Shown here piece after piece: positions 1 to 9,737 of a stretch of 38,205 bases of DNA (the first letter of the stretch is position 1; every line of letters begins with the position of its first letter). Origin of the DNA: a bacterium (GTDB lineage Bacteria > Patescibacteriota > Minisyncoccia > Phycocordibacterales > Phycocordibacteraceae); contig DAICZA010000002.1 in assembly GCA_027311385.1 (NCBI GenBank), positions 21,327 to 59,531 on the forward strand, in the 5' to 3' direction. A model generated the notes under the pieces. That model saw only the letters and a program-made list of their open reading frames with translations. It was not told the DNA's origin and searched no databases. A program made the translations under genes and the position numbers.

Positions 1-195
1 TATTTCGTCAACTATGAAGTAGATGGTATGGCGGGCCATGCAGGGGAGGCTCTCGTACTCAAGTTAAATAAGGGCTGTAATTCCCCAAATCCTTCTGATT
101 GTTCTTATATGACTTACACTATAGATAATGTCTCGGGTATGTATACCCCGAGCGATTTCCAGAAGATAGCTGATTCGATTACACGCGCGCCTTAA
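1..195 (+). CDS. C-terminal part of an unidentified protein (5' truncated by window edge)
   Basis: Open frame from base 1 to TAA at 193-195 (YFVNYEVDGMAGHAGEALVLKLNKGC...DSITRAP*); more AT-rich than the neighbouring genes. Confidence 0.55.
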   Translation, partial: YFVNYEVDGMAGHAGEALVLKLNKGCNSPNPSDCSYMTYTIDNVSGMYTPSDFQKIADSITRAP

Positions 196-269
196 GCGGA
201 ACTTGTCTTTTTGAGTAAATGCACTATTGTGTAGATAACGCCACGGCGCTTTTTATTTTTACTTAATCT

Positions 270-2417
270 ATGAACAGAGACTATCCGCTTGAGAAGGTTC
301 GCAACTTCGGCATCATCGCGCACATTGACGCGGGCAAGACGACCGCGAGCGAGCGCATTCTTTTCTATACCGGCAGCCAGCACAAAATCGGCGAAGTGCA
401 CGAGGGCGAGACGACCACCGACTGGATGGAACAGGAGCGCGAGCGCGGCATCACCATCACCGCCGCCGCTATTACCTGTTTCTGGGCGAAGACCGCCGAG
501 AAGGATAAGAAGGACCTCTCAAAGAAGTACCGATTCAACATCATTGATACGCCGGGACACATAGACTTCACCGCCGAAGTGAAGCGGTCAATGCGCGTGC
601 TGGACGGTGCGGTCGTCGTCTTTGACGGCGTCGCGGGCGTAGAGCCGCAGTCTGAGACCAACTGGCGCTACGCCGATGAAGCACAGGTGCCGCGCATTTG
701 TTTCATTAATAAACTGGACCGCACCGGCGCATCATTTGAGCGTTCCTATGCGAGCATCTTGGACCGGCTCTCGCCGAAGGCCATCCGTATGCAGATTCCC
801 ATCGGCGAAGAGGGTCAGCACGAAGGTTCCGTGGACCTGCTCACGATGAAGGCGTACACCTTCTCGGGGAATATGGGCGAGGAAGTTATTGAGGGAGAAA
901 TTCCGGCGAACCTGCTTGAAGATGCGAAGAAGTACCGCGCCGAACTCATTGAGCGCATCGTGGAGCAGGATGACGCGGCGATGAGCGCGTATCTGGAGGG
1001 CAAGGAGCCCTCGCTTGAAGAGCTGAAGACGCTTCTGCGCAAGGCGGTCATCAACAACGAAATCTTCCCGGTCTATACGGGTTCCGCCCTGAAGAACAAG
1101 GGCGTTCAGCTCGTGCTGGATGCCGTCGTAGACTATCTTCCGTCGCCATTGGACCTCAAGCCGGTCACCGGCACGAATCCGAAAACCGGCGAGCCGGTTG
1201 AGCGCCACGCGTCCGACGAAGAGCCGTTCTGCGCACTCGCGTTCAAACTCCAGACCGACCCGTTCGTGGGCGCGCTGACCTTCTTCCGCGTCTACTCGGG
1301 CACGCTCTCCGCCGGTTCATATGTGTACAACTCCACGACCGGAAGCAAGGAACGCGTCGGCCGTATCGTCCGGCTCCAGGCCGACAAGCGCGAAGAAGTC
1401 GCGCAAGTATTTACCGGCGAAATCGCCGCCGCCGTCGGCCTCAAGGACACGAAGACCTCGCACACGCTCTGCGACGAGGCGAATCCGATTGTGCTTGAGG
1501 AAATCAAATTCCCCGAGCCGGTAGTTAGCTTGCGCATTGAGCCGAAAACCAAGGCCGACCAGGAGAAGATGGGCGTCGCGCTCCGAAAACTCTCGGACGA
1601 AGACCCGACGTTCCGCATCAAGACCGACGACGAGACGAACGAAACCATTATCTCCGGCATGGGCGAGCTCCACTTGGAAATTCTCGTGGACCGCATGAAG
1701 CGCGAATTCAACGTCGTTGCGGATGTGGGCAAGCCGCAGGTGGCGTACCGCGAGACGATTCTCGGCAGCGCCGACGCGGAAGGGAAGTACATCAAGCAGA
1801 CCGGCGGGCGCGGCCAGTACGGGCACGTGAAGATCAAGATGAAGAAGATGGAGCCGGTAGACCCGGAGGCGAAGGTGGCGAAGAACGTCACGCGCGAGGA
1901 CCACTTTGAGTTCATCAACAACATCAAAGGCGGCGTGATTCCGCAAGAATTCATCAGTCCGGTGGAAAAGGGCCTCCGCGAGGCGATGGCACGCGGCTTC
2001 CTCGCCGGCTTCCCGATGGTGGACATCTCGGTGGACCTCTACGACGGCAGTTACCACGACGTGGACTCCAGCGAAATCGCCTTCAAGATTGCCGCATCTA
2101 TGGCGTTCCAGGAAGCGGCTGCGAAAGCAAAGGCCGTCATTCTGGAACCGATTATGCGCGTGGAAGTCATCGTGCCGGAGCAGTTCATGGGCGACATCAC
2201 CGGCAACCTCTCAGGCAAGCGCGGGCAGATAGAGGGCATGGAGGAACGCGGCCTGAACAAGGTCGTGCACGCGAAAGTTCCGCTTTCCGAGATGTTCGGC
2301 TACACCACGACGCTCCGCTCTATGACCGAAGGCCGCGGAAGTATGACGATGGAATTTGACCATTACGACGTCGTCCCGAAGAACGTCGCGGACGATATCA
2401 TCGCGAGCCGGAAATAG
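270..2417 (+). CDS. fusA: Translation elongation factor G
   Basis: [10 protein letters not shown]1, DTPGHIDF G3, NKLDR G4, full-length 715 aa EF-G. Confidence 0.98.
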   Translation: MNRDYPLEKVRNFGIIAHIDAGKTTASERILFYTGSQHKIGEVHEGETTTDWMEQERERGITITAAAITCFWAKTAEKDKKDLSKKYRFNIIDTPGHIDFTAEVKRSMRVLDGAVVVFDGVAGVEPQSETNWRYADEAQVPRICFINKLDRTGASFERSYASILDRLSPKAIRMQIPIGEEGQHEGSVDLLTMKAYTFSGNMGEEVIEGEIPANLLEDAKKYRAELIERIVEQDDAAMSAYLEGKEPSLEELKTLLRKAVINNEIFPVYTGSALKNKGVQLVLDAVVDYLPSPLDLKPVTGTNPKTGEPVERHASDEEPFCALAFKLQTDPFVGALTFFRVYSGTLSAGSYVYNSTTGSKERVGRIVRLQADKREEVAQVFTGEIAAAVGLKDTKTSHTLCDEANPIVLEEIKFPEPVVSLRIEPKTKADQEKMGVALRKLSDEDPTFRIKTDDETNETIISGMGELHLEILVDRMKREFNVVADVGKPQVAYRETILGSADAEGKYIKQTGGRGQYGHVKIKMKKMEPVDPEAKVAKNVTREDHFEFINNIKGGVIPQEFISPVEKGLREAMARGFLAGFPMVDISVDLYDGSYHDVDSSEIAFKIAASMAFQEAAAKAKAVILEPIMRVEVIVPEQFMGDITGNLSGKRGQIEGMEERGLNKVVHAKVPLSEMFGYTTTLRSMTEGRGSMTMEFDHYDVVPKNVADDIIASRK
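2385..2417 (+). repeat. Gene-attached copy of fusA 3'-end direct repeat ([10 protein letters not shown])
   Basis: gtcgcggacgatatcatcgcgagccggaaatag; partner at 2784-2816. Confidence 0.9.
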
Positions 2418-2430
2418 ATAAGTACCGTTT

Positions 2431-2483
2431 GTACAAGGTGGAACCTTGTACGTAACAGCGGCCGCCCGAAGGGCGGCCGCTGT
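2431..2483. terminator. Tandem strong hairpins directly after fusA stop
   Basis: gtacaaggt-gga-accttgtac (2431-2451) and acagcggccgccc-gaa-gggcggccgctgt (2455-2483). Confidence 0.6.
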
Positions 2484-2497
2484 GGTATCGTTTCTGC

Positions 2498-2728
2498 ATG
2501 AGCACCGTGACCTATATGGTAATTTCCATGGTGAGCTTCCCAGTTTTGATTGGCTATGTGTTCGTTAGACTTGCGTTCCCCTCCCGGAGACGGCCGAAGC
2601 CGGGTACAGCAGTCCAGCCACCGCTCACCAGAGGGGTCCCGACGTGGGTCATCGTCCTCCTTATTCTCTTAGTTCTTCCAGGCGTGGTTCTCGCGCTGAT
2701 CATCTCACGCCTCTTCTCGGGAGGGTGA
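2498..2728 (+). CDS. Small two-TM membrane protein, cargo between the two fusA tails
   Basis: 76 aa with hydrophobic segments at both ends; TATCGT -10-like box 6 nt upstream of ATG. Confidence 0.6.
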   Translation: MSTVTYMVISMVSFPVLIGYVFVRLAFPSRRRPKPGTAVQPPLTRGVPTWVIVLLILLVLPGVVLALIISRLFSGG

Positions 2729-2783
2729 TTTTCTTGTCAGTCGCTTCCAGTACCTACTGAGAGAATGCCTTTGTGGTACTGGG

Positions 2784-2816
2784 ATCGCGGATGACATCAT
2801 CGCGAGCCGGAAATAA
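2784..2816 (+). repeat. Orphan copy of fusA 3' end ([I]ADDIIASRK*)
   Basis: atcgcggatgacatcatcgcgagccggaaataa; GAT GAC versus GAC GAT and TAA versus TAG relative to the fusA copy. Confidence 0.9.
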
Positions 2817-2832
2817 TTTAGTTTACAAAAGT

Positions 2833-2866
2833 AAAACGGCGAGCATTGCGGCTCGCCGTTTTGTTT
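2833..2866. terminator. Intrinsic terminator following the orphan fusA tail (bidirectional)
   Basis: aaaacggcgagc-attgcg-gctcgccgtttt followed by gttt. Confidence 0.8.
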
Positions 2867-2880
2867 GGGGAAAGGTGGGC

Positions 2881-3231
2881 TTACTCGATGCCGAGGCTCC
2901 TTTTGTAGATGTCTTTGATGAACTCAGTTTGTGATGCGAATGCTGTTTTTGATGACTCGTCCATTCGATCCCAGACCTTCTCCATCTGTTTTGCAAGTTC
3001 GGGATTTTGGCCGCGGGTCTGTTCGCGCTGAGTCTGGATGTTCGCAAGGCTTTGACGGTACGAGCGCAAAGCATTATCCAGGCTTTTTTGCATATCGGTC
3101 CTTGCGCGGGCCATGATGGCCTGACTGTGGACGGCATGCGCCGCGCGGAGCTTACGGATCTGTGCGTCTCCCCAGGCCGTGATCTCTTTCTCGGCCGCGG
3201 CGACTAATTCATCAATAGTGGGATTGGTCAT
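2881..3231 (-). CDS. Hypothetical helical protein
   Basis: MTNPTIDELVAAAEKEITAWG...; gaggag SD-like motif upstream of ATG at 3231. Confidence 0.65.
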   Translation of the reverse strand: MTNPTIDELVAAAEKEITAWGDAQIRKLRAAHAVHSQAIMARARTDMQKSLDNALRSYRQSLANIQTQREQTRGQNPELAKQMEKVWDRMDESSKTAFASQTEFIKDIYKRSLGIE

Positions 3232-3377
3232 GTGGCACTCCTCGTTGGTGGCGGATTGACAGGGTACTCCACGATTACATATCCCATATTTTATAGATAG
3301 AATCAATCGCATCGGAATGTAGTGCATTTGCACACCCTGCATATTGACGGCGCTTTCAGGCGCGGTACCATAGTTCC

Positions 3378-3446
3378 ATGCAGCGTCGACAGAATCTTCT
3401 CGGCCTCCTCCTTACCACCAACGGTGGAGGGTTCGGCCGTGTCTAG
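3378..3446 (+). CDS. Candidate leader peptide MQRRQNLLGLLLTTNGGGFGRV*
   Basis: 22-aa ORF with a Leu-codon cluster directly upstream of a terminator with an alternative pairing partner. Confidence 0.4.
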   Translation: MQRRQNLLGLLLTTNGGGFGRV

Positions 3447-3467
3447 ATTCTAAAAGAAACCAGATAC

Positions 3468-3504
3468 AACCGAGAGCCTCCACCAGGAGGCTCTCGGTTC
3501 GTTT
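3468..3504 (+). terminator. Terminator/attenuator hairpin upstream of ORF 3540-3845
   Basis: aaccgagagcctcc-acca-ggaggctctcggtt followed by cgtttt (14 bp stem). Confidence 0.75.
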
Positions 3505-3539
3505 TGATCTTTCTGCAACCAAGCAAGTAAGGAGGAGTT

Positions 3540-3845
3540 ATGGCAAGCATGCTGTTTACGGAACCGCCCGATGGTCTGTCACTCGAGGAAGTTCACCAAG
3601 CAATCGCCGTCGCAACTGCGCGGTTGAACGGCGAACGGGCGAAGATGGACGTTGTCCTCTTTGCGCAGGTGTACGTCGGCCCGATTGTCGTTACCCCGGG
3701 ACGGGAGGTAACGTCCTTCATTGTGTCGTACTCGGACAAGGACGCTGACGCGCCGGTATCGGTAGACACGGCGCTCAAACGACTTATTGATTCCCGGAGG
3801 CGGGACCGGTGGTGGTACCCGCGCCGCGATTGCTATTGCGCATAA
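3540..3845 (+). CDS. Hypothetical protein
   Basis: 101 aa ORF with strong SD aaggaggagtt before ATG. Confidence 0.65.
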   Translation: MASMLFTEPPDGLSLEEVHQAIAVATARLNGERAKMDVVLFAQVYVGPIVVTPGREVTSFIVSYSDKDADAPVSVDTALKRLIDSRRRDRWWYPRRDCYCA

Positions 3846-3969
3846 CCCGTTACCAGCGGGGGAGTGCATTCGGCCGCCGTTCGCCCACAAGGCGAATCGG
3901 CGGCCGGTTTCTTGTTTGTCTTCTTATCTTGCGTTTCTGTCCTAGATTGGTGGTAGAATTGGAAGACGT

Positions 3970-4206
3970 ATGGATATCGAGAAACAAAAGAAGAATGCTC
4001 GGCAGGCAACTATTGTATGCATAGTATTCTTGGTTGTATCTGTGTATTTTGGTGTAAAGGTCTTGTATCCCGACCTCGGAAATGAACCCGCTCATTTGTT
4101 TGATCCTCTTTATAACCTGGTTGCTTTTATCTTGGCGGCCCCACTCACACTTTATTATGCGATCCTAGCAGTATTTAGATTTTCCAAGTTACAGGGACTG
4201 AAATAG
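3970..4206 (+). CDS. Small AT-rich membrane protein
   Basis: Two hydrophobic segments; TAGAAT box 10 nt upstream of ATG. Confidence 0.65.
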   Translation: MDIEKQKKNARQATIVCIVFLVVSVYFGVKVLYPDLGNEPAHLFDPLYNLVAFILAAPLTLYYAILAVFRFSKLQGLK

Positions 4207-4239
4207 CAGAGGGGAGGTTACCCCCCTCCACGTGGCGGT

Positions 4240-4268
4240 TTGCATTTGTAAAGAGTTTTGCGTATAGT
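4240..4268 (+). promoter_or_regulatory. Sigma70-type promoter for tuf
   Basis: TTGCAT-17 nt-TATAGT followed by gctctataacgc. Confidence 0.7.
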
Positions 4269-4389
4269 GCTCTATAACGCATCTTGGCGTCGCTCTTTGG
4301 CTTGTCTGCTTTTGTGAGTCGGCAAGCTTTGGAGTTTGTTCCGACTCGCGTCGGAGTTATTCGTGATTAACAGAATAAATTAACCGATT

Positions 4390-5595
<1,206 letters not shown>

Positions 5596-5603
5596 CTACT
5601 TGC

Positions 5604-6044
5604 ATGGCAACAGCGGCAAAACCGAAAGCAAAACCGGCGGCGAAGAAAGCCGCGGCAAAGGTCGCGGCGCCCGCGAAGCGCGCATCCGCGCCGCGGGCGA
5701 AAGCCCCGGCCAAGAAGGCCGCCACGGCCGCTCCGGCGGAGCACAAGCTCCGCATCCGCGTCCGCGCCTATGAGCACAAGATTCTGGACCTCTCGGTGAA
5801 GCAGATTATGGACACTGCCGCCCGCTTTGACGCCGTCGTCGTCGGCCCCGTGCCGCTCCCGACCGAAATCAAGCGCTGGACGGTGAACCGCTCTACGTTC
5901 GTCTACAAGGATGCGCGCGAGCAGTTTGAAATGCGCGTCCACAAGCGCCTCATTGATATCATGAACCCGTCCCCGAAGGTGATTGAGGCCCTCACGAACC
6001 TCAATTTACCCTCCGGTGTGACGATAGACGTCAAGATGGTCTAA
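5604..6044 (+). CDS. rpsJ: Ribosomal protein S10 with Ala/Lys/Pro-rich N-terminal extension
   Basis: S10 core LRIRVRAYEHKILDLSVKQIM...; ~45 aa low-complexity N-terminus. Confidence 0.96.
   Translation: MATAAKPKAKPAAKKAAAKVAAPAKRASAPRAKAPAKKAATAAPAEHKLRIRVRAYEHKILDLSVKQIMDTAARFDAVVVGPVPLPTEIKRWTVNRSTFVYKDAREQFEMRVHKRLIDIMNPSPKVIEALTNLNLPSGVTIDVKMV
5984..6044 (+). repeat. Gene-attached copy of rpsJ 3'-end direct repeat
   Basis: tgaggccctcacgaacctcaattt + accctccggtgtgacgatagacgtcaagatggtctaa; partner 7657-7717. Confidence 0.95.
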
Positions 6045-6061
6045 CTTCGCTCGGTTGGGCG

Positions 6062-6098
6062 AACAACACAGACGGTCCCGGTGACCGTCTGTGTTGTT
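6062..6098. terminator. Strong hairpin directly after rpsJ
   Basis: aacaacacagacggtc-ccggt-gaccgtctgtgttgtt (16 bp perfect stem). Confidence 0.75.
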
Positions 6099-6144
6099 TA
6101 GTATGGGTGTGCGACGGTGTGCTACTGTAAAAGCACATCGAGGT

Positions 6145-7659
6145 ATGCAAGATGCGCTCAAAGACTTCGTATTGCAAGAACGAAAGAGAGGCGTTTCCGA
6201 CTCTGATATCACCCATGCTTTGCAAGGCGCGGGATGGCAGGTCGCTGACATCGAGATGGCGCTGGCGACACTCCCGAGTACCCCGGCGTCTACGTGGCGT
6301 ATGGGCGTATTGGCAATAGGGGGAATTGTAGCCATCGCGTTTTTGGCGACACTTATCTTTCTGATGTTTCGCGCGCCGTCCGCAACGTCAACTGGCGGCA
6401 CGGCGCGCACAGTCGTTGCACCGGTCGCTTCGGCGTCTCCGCAAGATGTCTCGCCTCCAGTATCTGTCGCGCAGAGCACGACCACGAGCCAATCGACGCC
6501 GACCGCCAACACATTCGCGCTTACGAGCATCTTTTTAAAAGATGATCCGACGGCGCAGCGCATTGCGACGGGCGCACAGAGTAGTGTCGATATCCGCACG
6601 TTTTCGTTGAAGATTGGAGACGCGACTGCTGTTGGTACCGATTCCTTCGCGTATCGTCTTGTTAGTGCGTTGCGTATGCTTGGATACGTTCCCGGCTCCG
6701 CAGGCGGGCAATATATGTCGGAATCATTACTGTTTCCTTTCGAGCGGGATAACAATCTCCCCGTATCAGATATGGTCAATGCGCAGGTTCTAAAAACGCT
6801 TGACGCCGAGCTTGCAGTCCGAGAGACCAAGGACGCACAGCTCTCCGCACAATTCCCGCTCGCGAAATATGTTACGGCACCACCGGTTGTTAACGAGCCG
6901 ACGGAGGAGCATGCCGCAGCGCTGTTCACGATTGCCTTCAAGGCATTGCCGTCGCAGCTGGTTGTGTGGAATGAGAAGAACTTCCAGACCTATCTCGCCA
7001 AACAGGTGACAGGGTCGTACGCAGGACTCGGCACGCCGAACTACCGCGTTTGCCTCGCGTTCTTGTACCCGGAGTTTGGAGACGCTTGTGCGGTCATACA
7101 TAAAAAAGTGTCCGGCTTCTGGGGAAGCGACTTTTCCATTGCCACCACGCTTCTGCACGAATATGCACATTACCTCGACAAGAACCTGTATGCTCCGGAG
7201 CAGGGGACGTCACTCGGTATCATAGACACGTCAGGGTTCTACGCCATTTCATACGATACGAGCAAGGGAACGGTCACCAGTAACGGGTGGACGGAATATC
7301 CCTTCCTCAGGCCGAACGATGTCGCAAACGAGTTTGTCTCAAGTTATGCTGAAGGGTGGGGCAATGACTCTATTCATACGGCGTATGAAGACTTCGCGGA
7401 ATCATTTGCCTTATACGTGACCGGCGGGCGGATTTTCCGTGAGCTCGCAAAGACCTCTCCGGTACTGAGCGAGAAGTACTTGTGGCTCAAAGAGCACGTC
7501 TTCGGTGGGCAGGAGTACGATACGGGAGACGTCGCGAGCATCGCATATCTCAAGGCCCACGCAACTGCATCCGGAGCGGATGCCGTAGCGACCAAGGCAT
7601 TCAATGTTATTGATTACGCTACACAACTTCCAGATTTTGACTGGAGTTACACGTTCTGA
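6145..7659 (+). CDS. Membrane-anchored zincin-type metallopeptidase-like protein with PG-binding-like region (cargo between rpsJ tails)
   Basis: N-terminal ALKDFVLQERKRGVSDSDITHALQGAGW helical motif, one TM segment, LLHEYAHYLDK (HExxH) and downstream EDFAESFALYV. Confidence 0.75.
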   Translation: MQDALKDFVLQERKRGVSDSDITHALQGAGWQVADIEMALATLPSTPASTWRMGVLAIGGIVAIAFLATLIFLMFRAPSATSTGGTARTVVAPVASASPQDVSPPVSVAQSTTTSQSTPTANTFALTSIFLKDDPTAQRIATGAQSSVDIRTFSLKIGDATAVGTDSFAYRLVSALRMLGYVPGSAGGQYMSESLLFPFERDNNLPVSDMVNAQVLKTLDAELAVRETKDAQLSAQFPLAKYVTAPPVVNEPTEEHAAALFTIAFKALPSQLVVWNEKNFQTYLAKQVTGSYAGLGTPNYRVCLAFLYPEFGDACAVIHKKVSGFWGSDFSIATTLLHEYAHYLDKNLYAPEQGTSLGIIDTSGFYAISYDTSKGTVTSNGWTEYPFLRPNDVANEFVSSYAEGWGNDSIHTAYEDFAESFALYVTGGRIFRELAKTSPVLSEKYLWLKEHVFGGQEYDTGDVASIAYLKAHATASGADAVATKAFNVIDYATQLPDFDWSYTF

Positions 7660-7717
7660 GGCCCTCACGAACCTCAATTTGCCCTCCGGCGTCACCATCG
7701 ACGTCAAAATGGTGTAG
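7657..7717 (+). repeat. Orphan copy of rpsJ 3' end
   Basis: 24 nt exact TGAGGCCCTCACGAACCTCAATTT then 8 synonymous differences; encodes LPSGVTIDVKMV*. Confidence 0.95.
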
Positions 7718-7722
7718 CGCGC

Positions 7723-7846
7723 TTCCAAAACTACTGCATCTGCGTTGTTGCGACTTCGAGAATTTCTTCCGTCGTACAGCAGAGTACGCCTCCAGAAATC
7801 GCCTCCCCGTGCCTCGCAACTGAAGCTTTCTGAAGACGCTCTGGAA
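7723..7846. repeat. Long imperfect palindromic intergenic element
   Basis: Nested partial complementarity ttcca/tggaa, gttgcga/tcgcaac, gaatttct/agaaatc, cgta/tacg. Confidence 0.4.
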
Positions 7847-7866
7847 TTCAAGGACAGCCAAGATAC

Positions 7867-7900
7867 ACACAACCGCCCGCAAGGGCGGTTGTGTCGTTTT
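7867..7900 (+). terminator. Intrinsic terminator
   Basis: acacaaccgccc-gcaa-gggcggttgtgt-cgtttt. Confidence 0.8.
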
Positions 7901-7901
7901 C

Positions 7902-7930
7902 TTGCATCTTTTGGGGCCTTCGTGTAGAGT
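7902..7930 (+). promoter_or_regulatory. Sigma70-type promoter for rplC onward
   Basis: TTGCAT-17 nt-TAGAGT followed by gctcctaacgc, closely resembling the tuf promoter. Confidence 0.7.
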
Positions 7931-8017
7931 GCTCCTAACGCTACGAACGGTGCCCGAGACCGGTCCTATGGCAGAACGCGCGATGCGTCTGCTTCGCGCG
8001 TTTTGCTTTAAAAAACA

Positions 8018-8632
8018 ATGAAATTCATCCTCGCCAAGAAAGAAGGAATGACCCGGATTTTCGGGGAAGACGGCCGCGCCCGCGCGGGGACCATTCTGCT
8101 TGCCGACTCGGTGACGGTGACGCAGGTGAAGACAAAGGAGGGCAAGGATGCCTACGCGGCTGTCCAGGTGGGCCAGGGCGTCCGCCGCACGAAGAACATC
8201 AGCAAACCGGTCTTGGGGCACACGAAGGGGAAGGGCTACTCGGCACTCCGCGAGTTTCGCGGCGCCGAAGGCGCCGCGGTGGGCGACACGATTGATGCGT
8301 CGGTCTTCGCCGTGGGTGACGTCGTGCGTGTGTCGGGCCTTACGAAAGGCAAGGGCTTCGCCGGCGTGGTGAAGCGCCACGGCTTCCACGGCGGTCCGCG
8401 CAGCCACGGCCAGAAGCACACCGAGCGCTCCCCGGGCTCCATCGGCGGCTCGGGCGGCCGCGCGGGCGGCCGCGTCGCCAAAGGCATCCGTATGGCCGGC
8501 CGTATGGGGAGCGACCGCGTGACGGTCACGAATCTGAAGGTGCTCGCGGTGGACGCGAAAGCGGGCGAGATAATCGTGAGCGGCGCCGTCCCCGGCCGCC
8601 GCGGTACGCTGCTTGAGATAGTCTCCGCATAA
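8018..8632 (+). CDS. rplC: Ribosomal protein L3
   Basis: KGKGFAGVVKRHGFHGGPRSHGQKHTERSPGSIG. Confidence 0.97.
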   Translation: MKFILAKKEGMTRIFGEDGRARAGTILLADSVTVTQVKTKEGKDAYAAVQVGQGVRRTKNISKPVLGHTKGKGYSALREFRGAEGAAVGDTIDASVFAVGDVVRVSGLTKGKGFAGVVKRHGFHGGPRSHGQKHTERSPGSIGGSGGRAGGRVAKGIRMAGRMGSDRVTVTNLKVLAVDAKAGEIIVSGAVPGRRGTLLEIVSA

Positions 8633-8642
8633 TTTGAATACC

Positions 8643-9353
8643 ATGGCTACCGCAAAGAAAACCACGAAGAAAGAATACGTACCGATTGAAGCGGCTATTT
8701 TCTCTATGGAAGGGAAGCAGGTCGGCTCCACTACACTTCCGGAGAACCTCTTCGGTCAGCCGTGGCGCGCTGACCTCGTGCACCAGGTGACCACCGCGAT
8801 GCAGGCCAACCTGCGCCAGAACCGCGCACACACCAAGGACCGCTCGGAGGTCTCGGGCGGCGGCAAGAAGCCGTGGAAGCAGAAGGGCACCGGCCAGGCG
8901 CGCCACAGCTCCACGCGCTCGCCGATTTGGCGCCACGGCGGCATTACCTTCGGCCCGCGCTCAACGCGCGACTACAGCGAGAAAATCAACAAGAAGATGC
9001 GCGTCGGCGCACTGCTCTCGGTGCTCTCCAAGAAGGCGAAGGACGGCGAGATTATTCTCGTGGACAAATTTACCTTTGCGGCGCCGAAGACGGCGCTCGC
9101 AAAGACGGCGCTCGTGGCGCTCGCAAAGGGAGCGGATGCCGGCGTGCTCACAGCAAAGAAAAAGAACGCCGCCCTGCTTGCACTCGCGTCGTACGAGGCG
9201 AACACGATTAAGAGCTTCGGGAATTTCGGCAGCATAGAGACGGAGGAGTTGCGCAACCTGAATCCGGTGGATGTGCTCTCGCACAAATACCTCGTCATTG
9301 AGAACCCGGAGGCGGCATTTAAGGCGCTCACTGTGCGCGCGAAGTCTAAATAA
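8643..9353 (+). CDS. rplD: Ribosomal protein L4
   Basis: GGGKKPWKQKGTGQARHSSTRSPIWRHGG. Confidence 0.96.
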   Translation: MATAKKTTKKEYVPIEAAIFSMEGKQVGSTTLPENLFGQPWRADLVHQVTTAMQANLRQNRAHTKDRSEVSGGGKKPWKQKGTGQARHSSTRSPIWRHGGITFGPRSTRDYSEKINKKMRVGALLSVLSKKAKDGEIILVDKFTFAAPKTALAKTALVALAKGADAGVLTAKKKNAALLALASYEANTIKSFGNFGSIETEELRNLNPVDVLSHKYLVIENPEAAFKALTVRAKSK

Positions 9354-9359
9354 ATTACT

Positions 9360-9728
9360 ATGGCAATCTTCGGCGACAAAAAGAAAGAAAAGAAAGAGAA
9401 AAAGGGTGCGGCGCGCCGCCGTGCACGCACCGCACCGAGCGCTGCCGGCATCGCGCACGAGATTATCCGCGCGCCGTGGTTCTCCGAGAAGGCACTCATC
9501 ATTACCGAGAAAGGCGTCTACACCTTTGACGTTCCCGCGCGCGCGACGAAGGCTTCTATCGCGGGCGCCGTCAAAGAGATTTATAACGTGGCTCCAAGGA
9601 AGATTCGCATCGTGAATCTGCCCGCCAAGAAAAAGACCCTGCGCACGAAGCGCGGCGAGGGTTCTCGCGCCGCGCGCCGCAAAGCGTATGTGTACCTCAA
9701 TGCAGGCGATAGCATCCAGTTTGCATAA
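9360..9728 (+). CDS. rplW: Ribosomal protein L23 with basic N-terminal extension
   Basis: IRAPWFSEKALIITEKGVYTFDVPARATK; operon position. Confidence 0.93.
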   Translation: MAIFGDKKKEKKEKKGAARRRARTAPSAAGIAHEIIRAPWFSEKALIITEKGVYTFDVPARATKASIAGAVKEIYNVAPRKIRIVNLPAKKKTLRTKRGEGSRAARRKAYVYLNAGDSIQFA

Positions 9729-9737
9729 TTTCCAGAT

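Noticed and set aside
5984-7717. Duplicated rpsJ tail as a simple assembly or recent tandem duplication artefact
   Set aside because: The copies differ at 8 synonymous sites, which a recent duplication or assembly error would not produce.
7619-8731. 370-aa minus-strand ORF antisense to rplC
   Set aside because: Shadow ORF crossing intergenic repeat, terminator and rplC.
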